The position numbers were made by a program, and so were the translations under genes. Positions 41,485 to 51,446 of a stretch of DNA of 64,000 nucleotides are shown piece by piece; position 1 is the stretch's first letter, and each line of letters begins with the position of its first letter. The DNA lies in the NCBI RefSeq assembly GCF_022581195.2, contig NC_061471.1:6262001-6326000 (forward strand), written 5' to 3'. Under the pieces are notes generated by a model. It made no database searches, was not told the DNA's origin, and saw nothing but the letters and a program-made list of their open reading frames with translations. This stretch comes from Helicoverpa zea. Its lineage: Eukaryota > Arthropoda > Insecta > Lepidoptera > Noctuidae.

Positions 41485-44387
41485 TCAAACCTATTTTGGA
41501 AACTTGGACTTCGAATAGAGCTTAATTATAAGCGAAATATGAGTTCGCTTATAAGCAAGTGTACGTGCTTTAAGTGTCGTTAAATTTTTTTTTACTCACC
41601 AATGAAATAGTAAGAGGATATGGATAAATAAGTAGTAGTAGGTAATGTTTGAGTTAATTTGACTCACCAGGACTCACTGAATCGAATCTTGAAGCATTCG
41701 TCACACAAATACGCAACAAAAAAAACAAGATAACTAACCTAAATAAAACAAAACAGCTGCCAAAATAAAGGCCTTTTCAGCTTCCTGCTTTCATACGAAC
41801 TAATTTCAGTATATTAAGTCAGTAACAGCAGATCTACTCATTGCGGTACTAAACTCAATTCAACAGAATAACAAACGTAGCTTCGTTCAAAAACAACGTT
41901 TGCTCCGAGCTCCGACCGGCTGAAACTCTTAAAAGCAGGCCGCAAGCTCTTCAAATGTTGACACAAGCCTAACAAATCGACTCTCAGGACCTAAGTAATG
42001 TTTGCAGTAAACAATGGCTAATTATAGCCAGCTGAATTATTTAGAATGTCCATTGAAATAAGAATTGTTAATGTTTGTGGTGCGCCTACATTCCTGTGAA
42101 TATAGAAGTAAATATTTAGGGATTATGAGGGATACTGCTACCAGAGTAACTTAGGTCCTTATCTTTAATTTCTTCACGATATCAAGTCACCTGATAATCT
42201 CGAATGAAATATGTACTTGGGGGTCTTATAAGGGAGCTACTTACGCATTACTTTAAAAAATCCTTCAAGTTTTTTACTCAAAAAATCTATGCACACAATA
42301 TCAACTTAACAACAATAACTTAAAATAATATTAGAAACCCCAGCAGTAATAAAAAACTAATCTGATTATTGATCATTATAATTTACCCTTATGACTAGCT
42401 TTGGCAATAGCTACGCAACCACAGAATTAAAATCAGCGCAAATTAAATATTATCATAAAACTGACAGGCTTTGTTAGCATGGAGCTTGTACTTCCAACAA
42501 TGTACTGGAATACCGAGAAATGTTGAAAACTATCTGAAACTCTCCCGCCTCTATTTTGTTTATGGTTAATAACGAAAGAATTGTGGCTGCTGCATGTATT
42601 TTTTAAGTAAAATTCTCAGATCCTATAGTGATAGTTCTGAAAAATTAAATAGATGATATGATTTTCCGTTTCTAGAAAATAGAATTATCAAGAACTTTAA
42701 TATTATGGTGACATAGTTTTGCGCTAACTGATATTTAAAACCACAGAACTTCTCACATTTTTGTTCGGTTTAGTATCAAAAAATCCTAGTTTCGAAATTA
42801 ATAGGTAGATGTTTCACGCAAGTGGAACTACGGAAAACAGCTAGTAGGTAATACATATTCATTTGTTTTTCAAAACATGTTGAAAAATAAACTACCAAAA
42901 ATGGCTACAAAAATACACAATAAACAGGTACTCCTTAAACACGCTGACAATTCTCTGGTAGTCTCATTTATTTATTTAGGCAGAAGTTAAAGTGTGCGCT
43001 TCACGGCAGACGTGTAAACTGCCGGGGCTTGAATGAAATTACACTAAGAAATAGGCTTATTCTCGGCTGCCGTGCAACGAAGAAAAGGTATTTAAGTTAC
43101 AAAACGTTTTTTTTTTTTGTGAATTAAGGTGAGACCATAAAAAAGAATAGGAAATCTAATACTTTTTTAAGATGCAGTTGCACACTCTATAGTAAATAGG
43201 TAATTTAAATATTGTATGTACCATCAAGAAATACGTACCTAACAATAAAGAAAATATTTTTTTAATGTGACGTTTTTCATCATAAACAAACGATTTAAAG
43301 GCAAGTGAGATTAAAAACAGATTACCAAAATAGAATAGGACCAAAATAGCGTAGAATCTTTGAGTACTTATCCAAAATCTACAAAATATAAACTTAAAGC
43401 AATTTGAGCTTCAGCAGGCCAACTTATTCGTCGTGATCGCGCCTCATCGCCTTTCAAGGACTGGAATTAAAATGAAGTGACTATGAATGTAACATTATTA
43501 ATGATTTTAGACGCCTTATTCTCTCGACAGAACTCGCGCTAATGAAGTAATTGAGTCCGTCGACGGCGTTCGTGCTTCACAGATTGATCAGGGATTAGGA
43601 TTATTTTGTTTATGGATAAAAGTGTTTAGTTAATAGTTAAATTAGTTATTATGATTAATTTTTAACGAGTTACCTAAAAAACTAAGAAAAGAGGAGGTAT
43701 AGAGGTGTTTTTGTTTGTAACGTCAAGTCTCCGAAACTCTTGAACACGGGCTATTTTTATCCGGGTATGAGCAATAGTTTCCACGAGACGAATGTGAAAC
43801 CATGAGAAACGCCTAGTTCTATTATACGCCATTTGTTTTAAAACCAATTATTTCGTAAACAATCGCTCTTCTTAAAGCAGAACTGAAATGTAAGAGGTTT
43901 TAGGACCATGCAACCGCACAGTTCAATCGATCAAGGTTCTCCTAGGCTAGCGGGTCTCCATCAATGTATACCATCAATTTTATACTGAGACTATGTTGTA
44001 CCTCTAAAAATAGGCTTAACTTATTTCTAAGAGAAGTGCAAATAGTCGGTGGTGGATATTTAGTTGATTAAAGTCTTCATGGTCGACAAAACCTTGATGG
44101 TTACAAAGTGGCTCTATTTTACATGGGATTTAACAACTCTTAAAGGTACACACAACACAAACACATAATTTTCATTTCTGTAAAAAAAATAATCTTCACC
44201 TATAATATAATTATATAGAACACAGTATAAAACCAACAACAATACCACAACAAAATACAATTTAACTAAAATTCCTAACACAACCGTATGGAATGTTACA
44301 AAATAATTAGTGTGAATTTTCCTAATTAATGTAACATCACTGGCTTTCATTGTGTTAATAACGCATTGTGGCGGTTACACGTAAGCG
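41485..44387 (+). other. Intergenic, nothing recognised
   Basis: AT-rich. No exon-like or RNA-gene-like sequence was seen. A weak fragment resembling an RTE-like repeat (CGGGCTATTTTTATCCGGGT) is at about 43747. Confidence 0.55.
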
Positions 44388-44706
44388 CGAGCGCACACTG
44401 CAAACTTTTCAATCGGGCGACTGAAGAGCGATGGTAGGTTTTTTTTGCGGTCTCTCTCCGGTCGTTTCGGATTGCCGTCCCATCGGGCTATAAGAGCGAA
44501 GGAATAGTGAGTGCACCTGTGTCTGCGTAAATGCTTGTGCACTATAATATGTCCTACGCAGTTGGCTAATCTTCTTTCATGAGAACAGCCGCCGTAGCCG
44601 GTAATCGGCTAGCACTACGTCATCATCACTTCCAATGATTTTCATACTGATTCATGAGTCCGAAACAACTATCGGTCGACCAAAAGTTTGTAGTGTGCGC
44701 TCTTAT
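44388..44706. mobile_element. TIR element (MITE) carrying a nested SINE fragment
   Basis: The left end is GAGCGCACACTGCAAACTTT (44388). The right end in reverse complement is GAGCGCACACTACAAACTTT, reached after ATTCATGAGTCCGAAACAAC and TATCGGTCGACCAAAAG. It belongs to the same family as the element at 48009-48358. The interior is replaced or interrupted by the SINE fragment at 44448-44630. Confidence 0.72.
44448..44630 (+). mobile_element. tRNA-derived SINE, copy 3 (5'-truncated, tRNA head missing)
   Basis: It starts at CGGTCTCTCTCCGGTCGTTT and runs through GATTGCCGTCCCATCGGGCT, GCACTATAATATGTCCTACG and AGCCGCCGTAGCCGGTAATC to CATCATCAC. It is colinear with the 3' half of copies 1 and 2. Confidence 0.85.
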
Positions 44707-45758
44707 GTTCGCTGTTCGAATATGCTCCAAAGTTTGAATGCACTATCAAATAAATGACTGCGGTTATTTACTCATAAACTGTGAATTATTGTTTTGTTTA
44801 ACTATAGACTATGGATTTGTGTTTCCATCTTTTGTTGGCTTAGTGAATGTGGATTATTGAGACGCGTGTTATTTTCATAGTTCATAATTTGATATTTTTT
44901 AATATGCAGGTATTCACAATTGGTTATGAATCTAAAACTGAAAAAAATCTTTAAACTAATAAAGAGCATAAAAAATTGGTCCTCATCCTTGTCCCGGCAA
45001 TGTACACAAAATGACTATTTACTAAATATTTTTTAAATATTATAAATGTTTGTTATTTCCATTTACAAGAGAAGGCTTAACCCTATGCAGCTGTCTACGA
45101 ACAAACACGGGGGCACACAGATGACTTGACAGCCTCACAGCTAAGCCTCCCGACGGGTAATGCTGGATGTTTTGAAATTGCAATGCTATTTAGATACTTA
45201 TGAGGCATTAGTGTTTAATGTAAGTGACAGTTATTTCTATTTTATTTATTTATTTACAAGGCACACCAACAACTTATTTACAAATACTTTCGCATATATA
45301 AGTTTACAATTATGGTTAGTCCTGCGTAAATAAGTTAATTACAGGTGCGCACAACGCTCAAATTAAAAATAACTCAAATTAAACCAAACCAAACTATACA
45401 TAACATAACTATATTTATATGTTTGCTTATCAGAAGAAAATATTGTTGTACAGTACAGTACAATAATTGTGTAATTCAAAATGGGTATAAATAAGAAAAA
45501 GAAAATTGATTTCTCGAAATCCTGCCTCAATAAAAATAGAATAGTTCCGTTGTTTCAATTAAATACTGGGAACAAAACTCCAACCTTTTACCACGATAAA
45601 ATCCGTGACTATACCGTTCAAATAGAATCTCTACGATAATATTTTTACTTATCCTTTATAACAATATCAACCAACATTTTACACTCAACCCCCCAAACTT
45701 ACCAATAACCATTAACAAAGTCGTAGGTCAAGATTGTTTTCCGAGGGCAAGCTCTGAA
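44707..45758 (+). other. Intergenic; possible T-rich start of a minus-strand retroposon
   Basis: Mostly AT-rich. At 45241-45300, TTATTTATTTATTTACAAGG then CACACCAACAACTTATTTAC looks like the reverse complement of a LINE 3' tail, but I cannot follow a coding part. Confidence 0.4.
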
Positions 45759-46720
45759 GCTTAAGTTGAGTAAACCGCTCGGCCGAGTCGGGGACACAAA
45801 GGGACGTCCCACTGACATCCACTCACACAGCTAAGATCAGGTGAACTGTGACTTGCAGTGCATGAGGCTAAGCCCACTGTGCACCGAGAATTACGACGGA
45901 TATTTATATTCGTGGTTCCATAAGTGATCTTAAATTTACTTCATAGTACTTTGTATACATGAATTGGCCGGAAAACCGAATTAACATTTTACAGAAGGAA
46001 TGTGACCCTCCTTGTTCAAATTTTGAGGCATGTTTCCATCACTATGAAGGACTAAGACACAACCTCCTTGCTTACTAAAAAAAACTTAACTTAAGTAAAG
46101 CTTAAGTTGAGTAAACCGCTCGGCCGAGTCGGGGACAAAGGGACGGCCCACTGACATCCACTCACACAGCTAAGAGCAGATGAACTATGACTTGCAGTGC
46201 ATGAGGCTAAGCCCATTGTGCACCGAGCATTACGCCGGACGTTTGTAATCAGTTTTAATGTATGTCTTTGTTTAGATATTTATATTCGTGATTCCATAAG
46301 TGATTTTATGTTTACTTCATAATATTTTGTATACACGAATTGGACTGAAAATATGAAATCAACATTTTGCAGAAGGAATGTGTGAAAGGAATGTCCTTGT
46401 TCAAATTTAAAGGCATTTGTTCATCACGATGATGCACTTTGACACAACCTCCTCGCTTCCTAAAAAACTTAAGTAAAGCTTAAGTTGAGTAAACCGCTCG
46501 GCCGAGTCGAGGACACAAAGGGACGGCCCACTGACATCCACTCACACAGCTAAGAGCAGGTGAACTGTGACTTGAAGTGCATGAGGCTAAGCCCACTGTG
46601 CACCGAGCATTACGACGGACATTTTAATTCTTATTTATAGATGTACTTATTGCGAAGCTGTGGTGTAGGATTTAGTGAGTTTGTAATTAGTTTTAATGTG
46701 TCTTTGTGTTTAGATATTTT
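45759..46720 (+). repeat. Three-copy tandem repeat, units about 341, 378 and 240+ bp
   Basis: GCTTAAGTTGAGTAAACCGC followed by TCGGCCGAGTCG starts at 45759, 46100 and 46478. Each copy continues with CACTGACATCCACTCACACA, GCTAAG and GCATGAGGCTAAGCCCA. The copies differ mainly by internal length. The third has the longest stretch after ACGACGGAC, the second a shorter one, and the first lacks it. Frames are not kept: a 2-bp loss is seen in copy 2 (GGGGACAAAGGG for GGGGACACAAAGGG). So the unit is not protein-coding. Confidence 0.87.
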
Positions 46721-47299
46721 TTTCGTTACATTTGCTGTAGTTAAAGACGAAATAATTAATTTTGCAAAAATTAAGACTAGGTGTTGTAATTTAAGTTCTC
46801 ATTTACGTAACTTAGAATAGTTGTATGTAATTAAACAGCTCAAAAAATTACATTTTGCAGACAGTATGTGCCGATTCTAGGCATGTCACAATTAGACAGC
46901 TTGCCTGTAGTAATAAACAAAACCAACATAAATTCAATTGCGAAAACCAAACTCAGGGTCAGAGTCAACCATTAATTCATGTAAAAACAACATTTTTATA
47001 TTCTATAAATCTGTACCTTTACATTTTTACATGTAACCAGTTGTAGGTGTTTAAAAACATACATGTACAGAGAAGCCAGTACTCCCCGGGCAGTGATACC
47101 GGTTGGAACCGGTTAAAACCGCCGGCTGCAGTAACATTCCGGGTTTAGTACGGAGTAGCTTAACCGGGTAACATCGCTGTGGCTCTTAAAGGCGAATACT
47201 ACAAATTGTTTTAAAAAGCGAAAGGTAGATAAGCTGAATACTTTAAGTTTTATCAGAAGAACTTCGCATAAGATTTACTTAGATATAACTAACTATGCA

Positions 47300-47530
47300 C
47301 GTTAAACTGTAGGTCCCGGCTGTCATTGAACATCTTTGGCAGTCGTTACGGGTAGTCAGAAGCCAGTAAGTCTGACACCAGTCTAACCAAGGGGTATCGG
47401 GTTGCCCGGGTAACTGGGTTGAGGAGGTCAGATAGGCAGTCGCTTCTTGTAAAGCACTGGTACTCAGCTGAATCCGGTTAGACTGGAAGCCGACCCCAAC
47501 ATGATTGGGAAAAAGGCTCGGAGGATGATG
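47300..47530 (+). mobile_element. RTE-like retroposon 3' fragment with 13-bp target-site duplication
   Basis: It starts near GTCCCGGCTGTCATTGAACA and runs through GGCAGTCGTTACGGGTAGTC, AAGGGGTATCGGGTTGCCCG, AAGCACTGGTACTCAGCTGA and AAGCCGACCCCAACATGATT to GGAGGATGATG. AACTAACTATGCA flanks it at 47287-47299 and 47531-47543. I recognise it as a common moth RTE-like 3' end. Confidence 0.86.
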
Positions 47531-47543
47531 AACTAACTATGCA

Positions 47544-48008
47544 TAGATGTGCGCACAACAGGGAGCATTCTATTCTCTATAGCCTATTATTTTTATATAA
47601 AGTCTGGATCATTTGAATAGCTTCTTCCTGGCTCCGAAATGATTGAATCGATTTGAAAAATTATTTCACTATTGGAAAGCTATCCCCGAGTCAAATTGGC
47701 TATATTTTATCCCGATATGGGAAACAGTTCCCTCAGGACGAGGGTGAAACTGCGGGAAGATATCTAGTGCGATATATACCAAAACAACGTGCTTTTCTAA
47801 AGTTAGACTAGAACTTCTGTACACAACCTACGTACAACAAAATAGCGTCTGTAATCTCAACCCCAGTTCGAAGAACAAGCGAGAAATACAAAAATAATAC
47901 TCAGAGAAAACAAAACAATAACACGGGCCACATTACAGAGGCGCATTGAAATCGAAAACAATCGAATAGATTACAAAAACCAATATTATGATCCGATTAG
48001 AGTATCTG
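47544..48008 (+). other. Intergenic with an RTE-like repeat fragment
   Basis: GGCTATATTTTATCCCGATA then TGGGAAACAGTTCCC and AGGGTGAAACTGCGGG (47697-47758) is a diverged form of a common insect repeat, which elsewhere reads 'cccgggataaaaagtagcc'. Nothing else is recognised. Confidence 0.5.
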
Positions 48009-48358
48009 CACACTTCAAACTTTTAGTCGGCCGATAGTTGCTTTATGCTCATAAGTATGGAGATAGATGGAAGTATACACGGTATCAGACTAACTAATTA
48101 CTTTGATTGAAAACTCGAATTTCTAAAAAGAAATAAAAAAAAAACAAATAAATTCCAACCACCAGACCAACAGTTGTCCGACAGTTGATTCAATAGATGG
48201 CGAAATTAAAAAAGAAACTTGATTCCAATCAAAGTTTTCAGTCGTTCTCACACCGGCTAAATACCTGATCATTGTAGTGTGCGTACTACCACTTATCTTC
48301 ATACTGATTCCTGAGCCCGATCAAACTATCGGCTGACTAAACGTTTGTCGTGTGCTTA
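48009..48358. mobile_element. TIR element (MITE) with GCACAC...AGTCGGCCGATAGTT ends
   Basis: The left end is TGCACACTTCAAACTTTTAG then TCGGCCGATAGTT (48008-48040). The right end in reverse complement is GCACACGACAAACGTTTAGT then CAGCCGATAGTTTG (ends about 48358). ATACTGATTCCTGAGCCCGA pairs with the left subterminal CTCATAAGTATGG in diverged form. It has no ORF and belongs to the same family as the element at 44388. Confidence 0.78.
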
Positions 48359-48574
48359 CAGTGAGAACAGATATAAGAGAGAGAATAATATTTGTTACAG
48401 CACTCATGGTGACTATTGGGAGCAGGTGTCGGTATTAATGTGAAGGGCATTCGCTTCCTCAATGTGGAAATATTGGGGATGTACTACAGGGGTCATTTAA
48501 TGTACCTTTATATGGATGACGTCATGTTGGGAAGACTGACTTATGTTTTTGACCTTTTTATCATAAAACTAGCC

Positions 48575-48775
48575 GTTTTCCCGCAGCTTTACCCGCGTCC
48601 CGTGGTAACTACTGCCCGTACTGGGATAAAATATAGCTTATGTTACTCGTGGATAATGTAGCTTTCGAATGGTGAAAGAATTTAAAAAAAACGGTCCAGT
48701 AGTTTTTGACCCTATTCATTACAACCAACCAAACAAAACAAACAAAGTTTTCCTCTTTATAATATTAAGTATAGA
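48575..48775 (+). repeat. Fragment of RTE-like dispersed repeat
   Basis: TTTCCCGCAGCTTTACCCGC, then GTCCCGTGGTAACTACTGCC, GGGATAAAATATAGCTTATG and AAACGGTCCAGTAGTTTTTG, ending TATAATATTAAGTATAGATG. This is the familiar 'cccgcgtcccgtgg ... aatcggtccagtagttt ... ataatattagtat' 3' repeat of insects. Confidence 0.75.
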
Positions 48776-49214
48776 TGACGAGTATTTTTAATTGTGACCA
48801 CATAATATTTTAACACATTTAATTGTGACAAACGAAGCTTCTACGTTATATCTAGTATTTCTGTAAAAATCTACATGCAAACGTCGTATTGGTATTGCCT
48901 GAACAAACAAAAGAAAAAAGGCAAAACAAAAGAACTTTTCAATGGTAATCAAATAATTGAGAACCATTTCAATAATTTTACTTAGCTTATTAAAATAGCT
49001 GGAATAATATGTTATTGTCAATGTAAGGACTTCTAAGGATTTCTCATAATCATAATCAGTGTAAACAAGGCAAGAATTATAGAAAAAGTTGCCAGTTTAC
49101 ATACATGGTTAGAATCGTTCGGTTTTTGTTTATATTATTCCACATTAAAATGCCCTCAACACGTGATAAAAAGTGTTTAATTTTCCATGTAAACACAGCT
49201 CGTTTAATAATTGA

Positions 49215-49375
49215 ATGTGTTAATTAAACTGTGATGCTGACAATCATTGCATGAATCTACTTTACAGGAGACAGTGGGCCACTCATTAAGTATTTAGATT
49301 CATATGAGTGGCCCACTATCTCCTGTAAAGTAGATTCATGCAATGATTGTCAGCATCACAGTTTAATTAACACAT
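49215..49375. repeat. 72-bp inverted repeat at the 5' end of a LINE
   Basis: The left arm 49215-49286 and right arm 49304-49375 are reverse complements with one mismatch (GGAGACAGTGGG against GGAGATAGTGGG), separated by 17 bp. The right arm belongs to the open reading frame of the LINE. The left arm is an inverted copy of it and is not continuous with any other LINE sequence I can see. Confidence 0.93.
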
Positions 49376-51260
49376 ATTATAACCAAATAGTAAACAGTAT
49401 AACGAAAGCTGCAAAGCAATCATATCGGGGTAAAATACATGATAATAAAAAACCAGTCATTGGATGGAACCTGCATGTTAAAGATTGTCACGCTATAGCT
49501 AGGCAATACTATCAATTGTGGAACTTTTACGGACGCCCTACGCAGGGTAATGTATATGAAGACATGATAAATAGCAAAAAGATTTTTAAGAACAAAATCA
49601 GGTGGTGTCAATTTAATGAAACAAAAATAAAAATGGACATTATAGCTTCGTACAGAAATAATAAAGACTTTGGGAATTTCTGGAAAGAAACCAATAAACT
49701 AAATTATAAATCGAATAGGCCTTTGTCTATTGAAGGAAATCAAGACCCATCTAGTATAGCCAACTTGTTTGTAAATAAATTTAATCCTTTGCTACCCCAG
49801 TCCCAGTCTACCTTTACTAGTTCCGTTAGTCAGAGTTTAGAGGCGAGTCGCGGAACCCATGGTGACCCGGAGAGCAGCAGCGCGCTGCGCGTCACGCCGG
49901 ACGACGTGTACCGGTGTGTCACGCGCATGAAGCGCGGCAAGTCTCCGGGACACGATGGGCTCAGCGTCGAGCACCTTTTATTTGCACCTGACTTACTTTT
50001 TGATAAGCTTGCTTCGTTATTTAATTCGTGTATTGAACATAGTTATTTACCTGCAGATTTTATGAGAACTGTTGTTGTTCCTATTGTGAAAAATAGAACT
50101 GGTGATGTGTCAAGTTCGTCAAATTACCGACCTATTTCATTGGCTACTGTATTCTCTAAAGTATTTGAAACTTTAATTATGAAACATCTGAATGAAAATA
50201 ATGTACCTTTAAATAATGCTCAATTTGGTTTCCGGCGAGGTTCGTCCACCGATTTAGCTATATTTGCCTTGAAAAATACGGTATACGAGTATTTAAATAG
50301 AAACACCACGGTATATTCATGCTTTTTAGACCTAAGCCGCGCATTTGATACAATAAATTACAGTATACTATGGGACAAATTAAGGAAAACCAAAGTACCA
50401 CCAAAAATCATAAATATTTTAGAATACTGGTATGCCAATCAAATAAATCAGGTGAAGTGGAATAACACTCTGTCGGAGAGTTACAAGCTGACAAGTGGAG
50501 TGAGGCAGGGCGGGCTGACGTCGCCTGTCTTATTCAACTTGTACATAAACGAGCTGATCGAGGAACTGAGCAGCACCAGGGTCGGATGCCAGGTCGGCGG
50601 AGTACGCATTAATAACCTTAGTTATGCGGACGACATGGTGCTGCTCAGTCCGTCGGTCAACGGCATTAGGCAGTTAATAAATATATGCGAAAAATATGCA
50701 ACTCGACACCACCTAACATATAATGTGAAGAAAACAGAAGTTATGATATTCAAGTATAAAAAAGGCCCTGATGTACTTCTACCGATAAGCTTATGTGGAA
50801 CCGTGCTTAAAATTGTTACGAAGTTTAAATATCTGGGACATATTATTACAGAAAACTTGATGGATGATGACGATATGGAACGGCAGAGGCGCACAGTATA
50901 GCCTGTAGAAGTAACATGCTAGCCAGGCGTTTCTACCACTGCTCTAAACAGGTGAAGGTGACGCTGTTCAAGGCGTACTGTCAGTCGTTCTACACCAGCC
51001 AACTCTGGTACCGGTACACGAGGAGTGCGTATAACACTCTTCGTGTACAATATAATAATGCATTCCGGGTAATGATGAACTTGCCCTGGCGGTGTAGTGC
51101 GACTGACATGTTCGCTGAGAGCAGTGTTGCAGGGTTTGTTGGTCTAGTACAGAAGCTCAGGGTGTCATTCTACAGCAGAGCAGCCCTGAGTACCAACAAA
51201 ATTGTGTCCTCTGTTTTTCATACCGTCCATCTAAGACGAGAGATGAAAGACTTTTATTAA
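49303..51260 (+). pseudogene. Reverse transcriptase ORF with one frameshift
   Basis: Frame one, 49303-50901, has RMKRGKSPGHDGLSVEHL, SNYRPISLATVFSKVFETLI, QFGFRRGSSTDLAIFALK, YSCFLDLSRAFDTINYSIL (motif A), SGVRQGGLTSPVLFNLYINE (motif B) and NLSYADDMVLLSP (motif C, YADD). All catalytic Asp residues are present. The frame breaks near 50890. Continuation in another frame (about 50892-51260) gives RSNMLARRFYHCSKQVKVTL, SFYTSQLWYRYTRSAYNTLR and a C-terminal segment typical of LINEs, ending REMKDFY. It differs in sequence and clade from the LINE at 7.9-10.4 kb. Short G+C-rich patches sit inside an AT-rich frame. Confidence 0.88.
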
Positions 51261-51446
51261 TTTGTAATTACATGTAGGTTAAGTTTTTATTTTTATTTCA
51301 TTTTGTTATTTTATTTTATTAAGTATTATGTATTTCAAAGTTTAAGTCATGTTTGTGTTAGTGTGTCTGTATCTCGTGTATGTTATGGGTAATTACCTGA
51401 AATAAACAATATTTAATTTAATTTAATTTAATTTAATTTAATAATA
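49304..51446 (+). mobile_element. 5'-truncated non-LTR retrotransposon (LINE) with ATTTA tail
   Basis: The element starts inside its coding region, in a frame already open at 49303 (EWPTISCKVDSCNDCQHHS and on), so it has no endonuclease domain. It ends after a short 3' UTR with a TTTAA/ATTTA microsatellite (51412-51442). The inverted copy at its 5' end is part of the same insertion event. TTTAATAAT occurs just before the inverted repeat (49203-49211) and at the end of the tail (about 51435), a possible short target duplication; the second copy overlaps the tail, so this is weak. Confidence 0.87.

Noticed and set aside
47100..47120. GGTTGGAACCGGTTAAAACC palindrome-like block as a transcription-factor site
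   Set aside because: It is just upstream of the RTE-like copy, probably a chance or repeat-derived sequence, and could not be supported.
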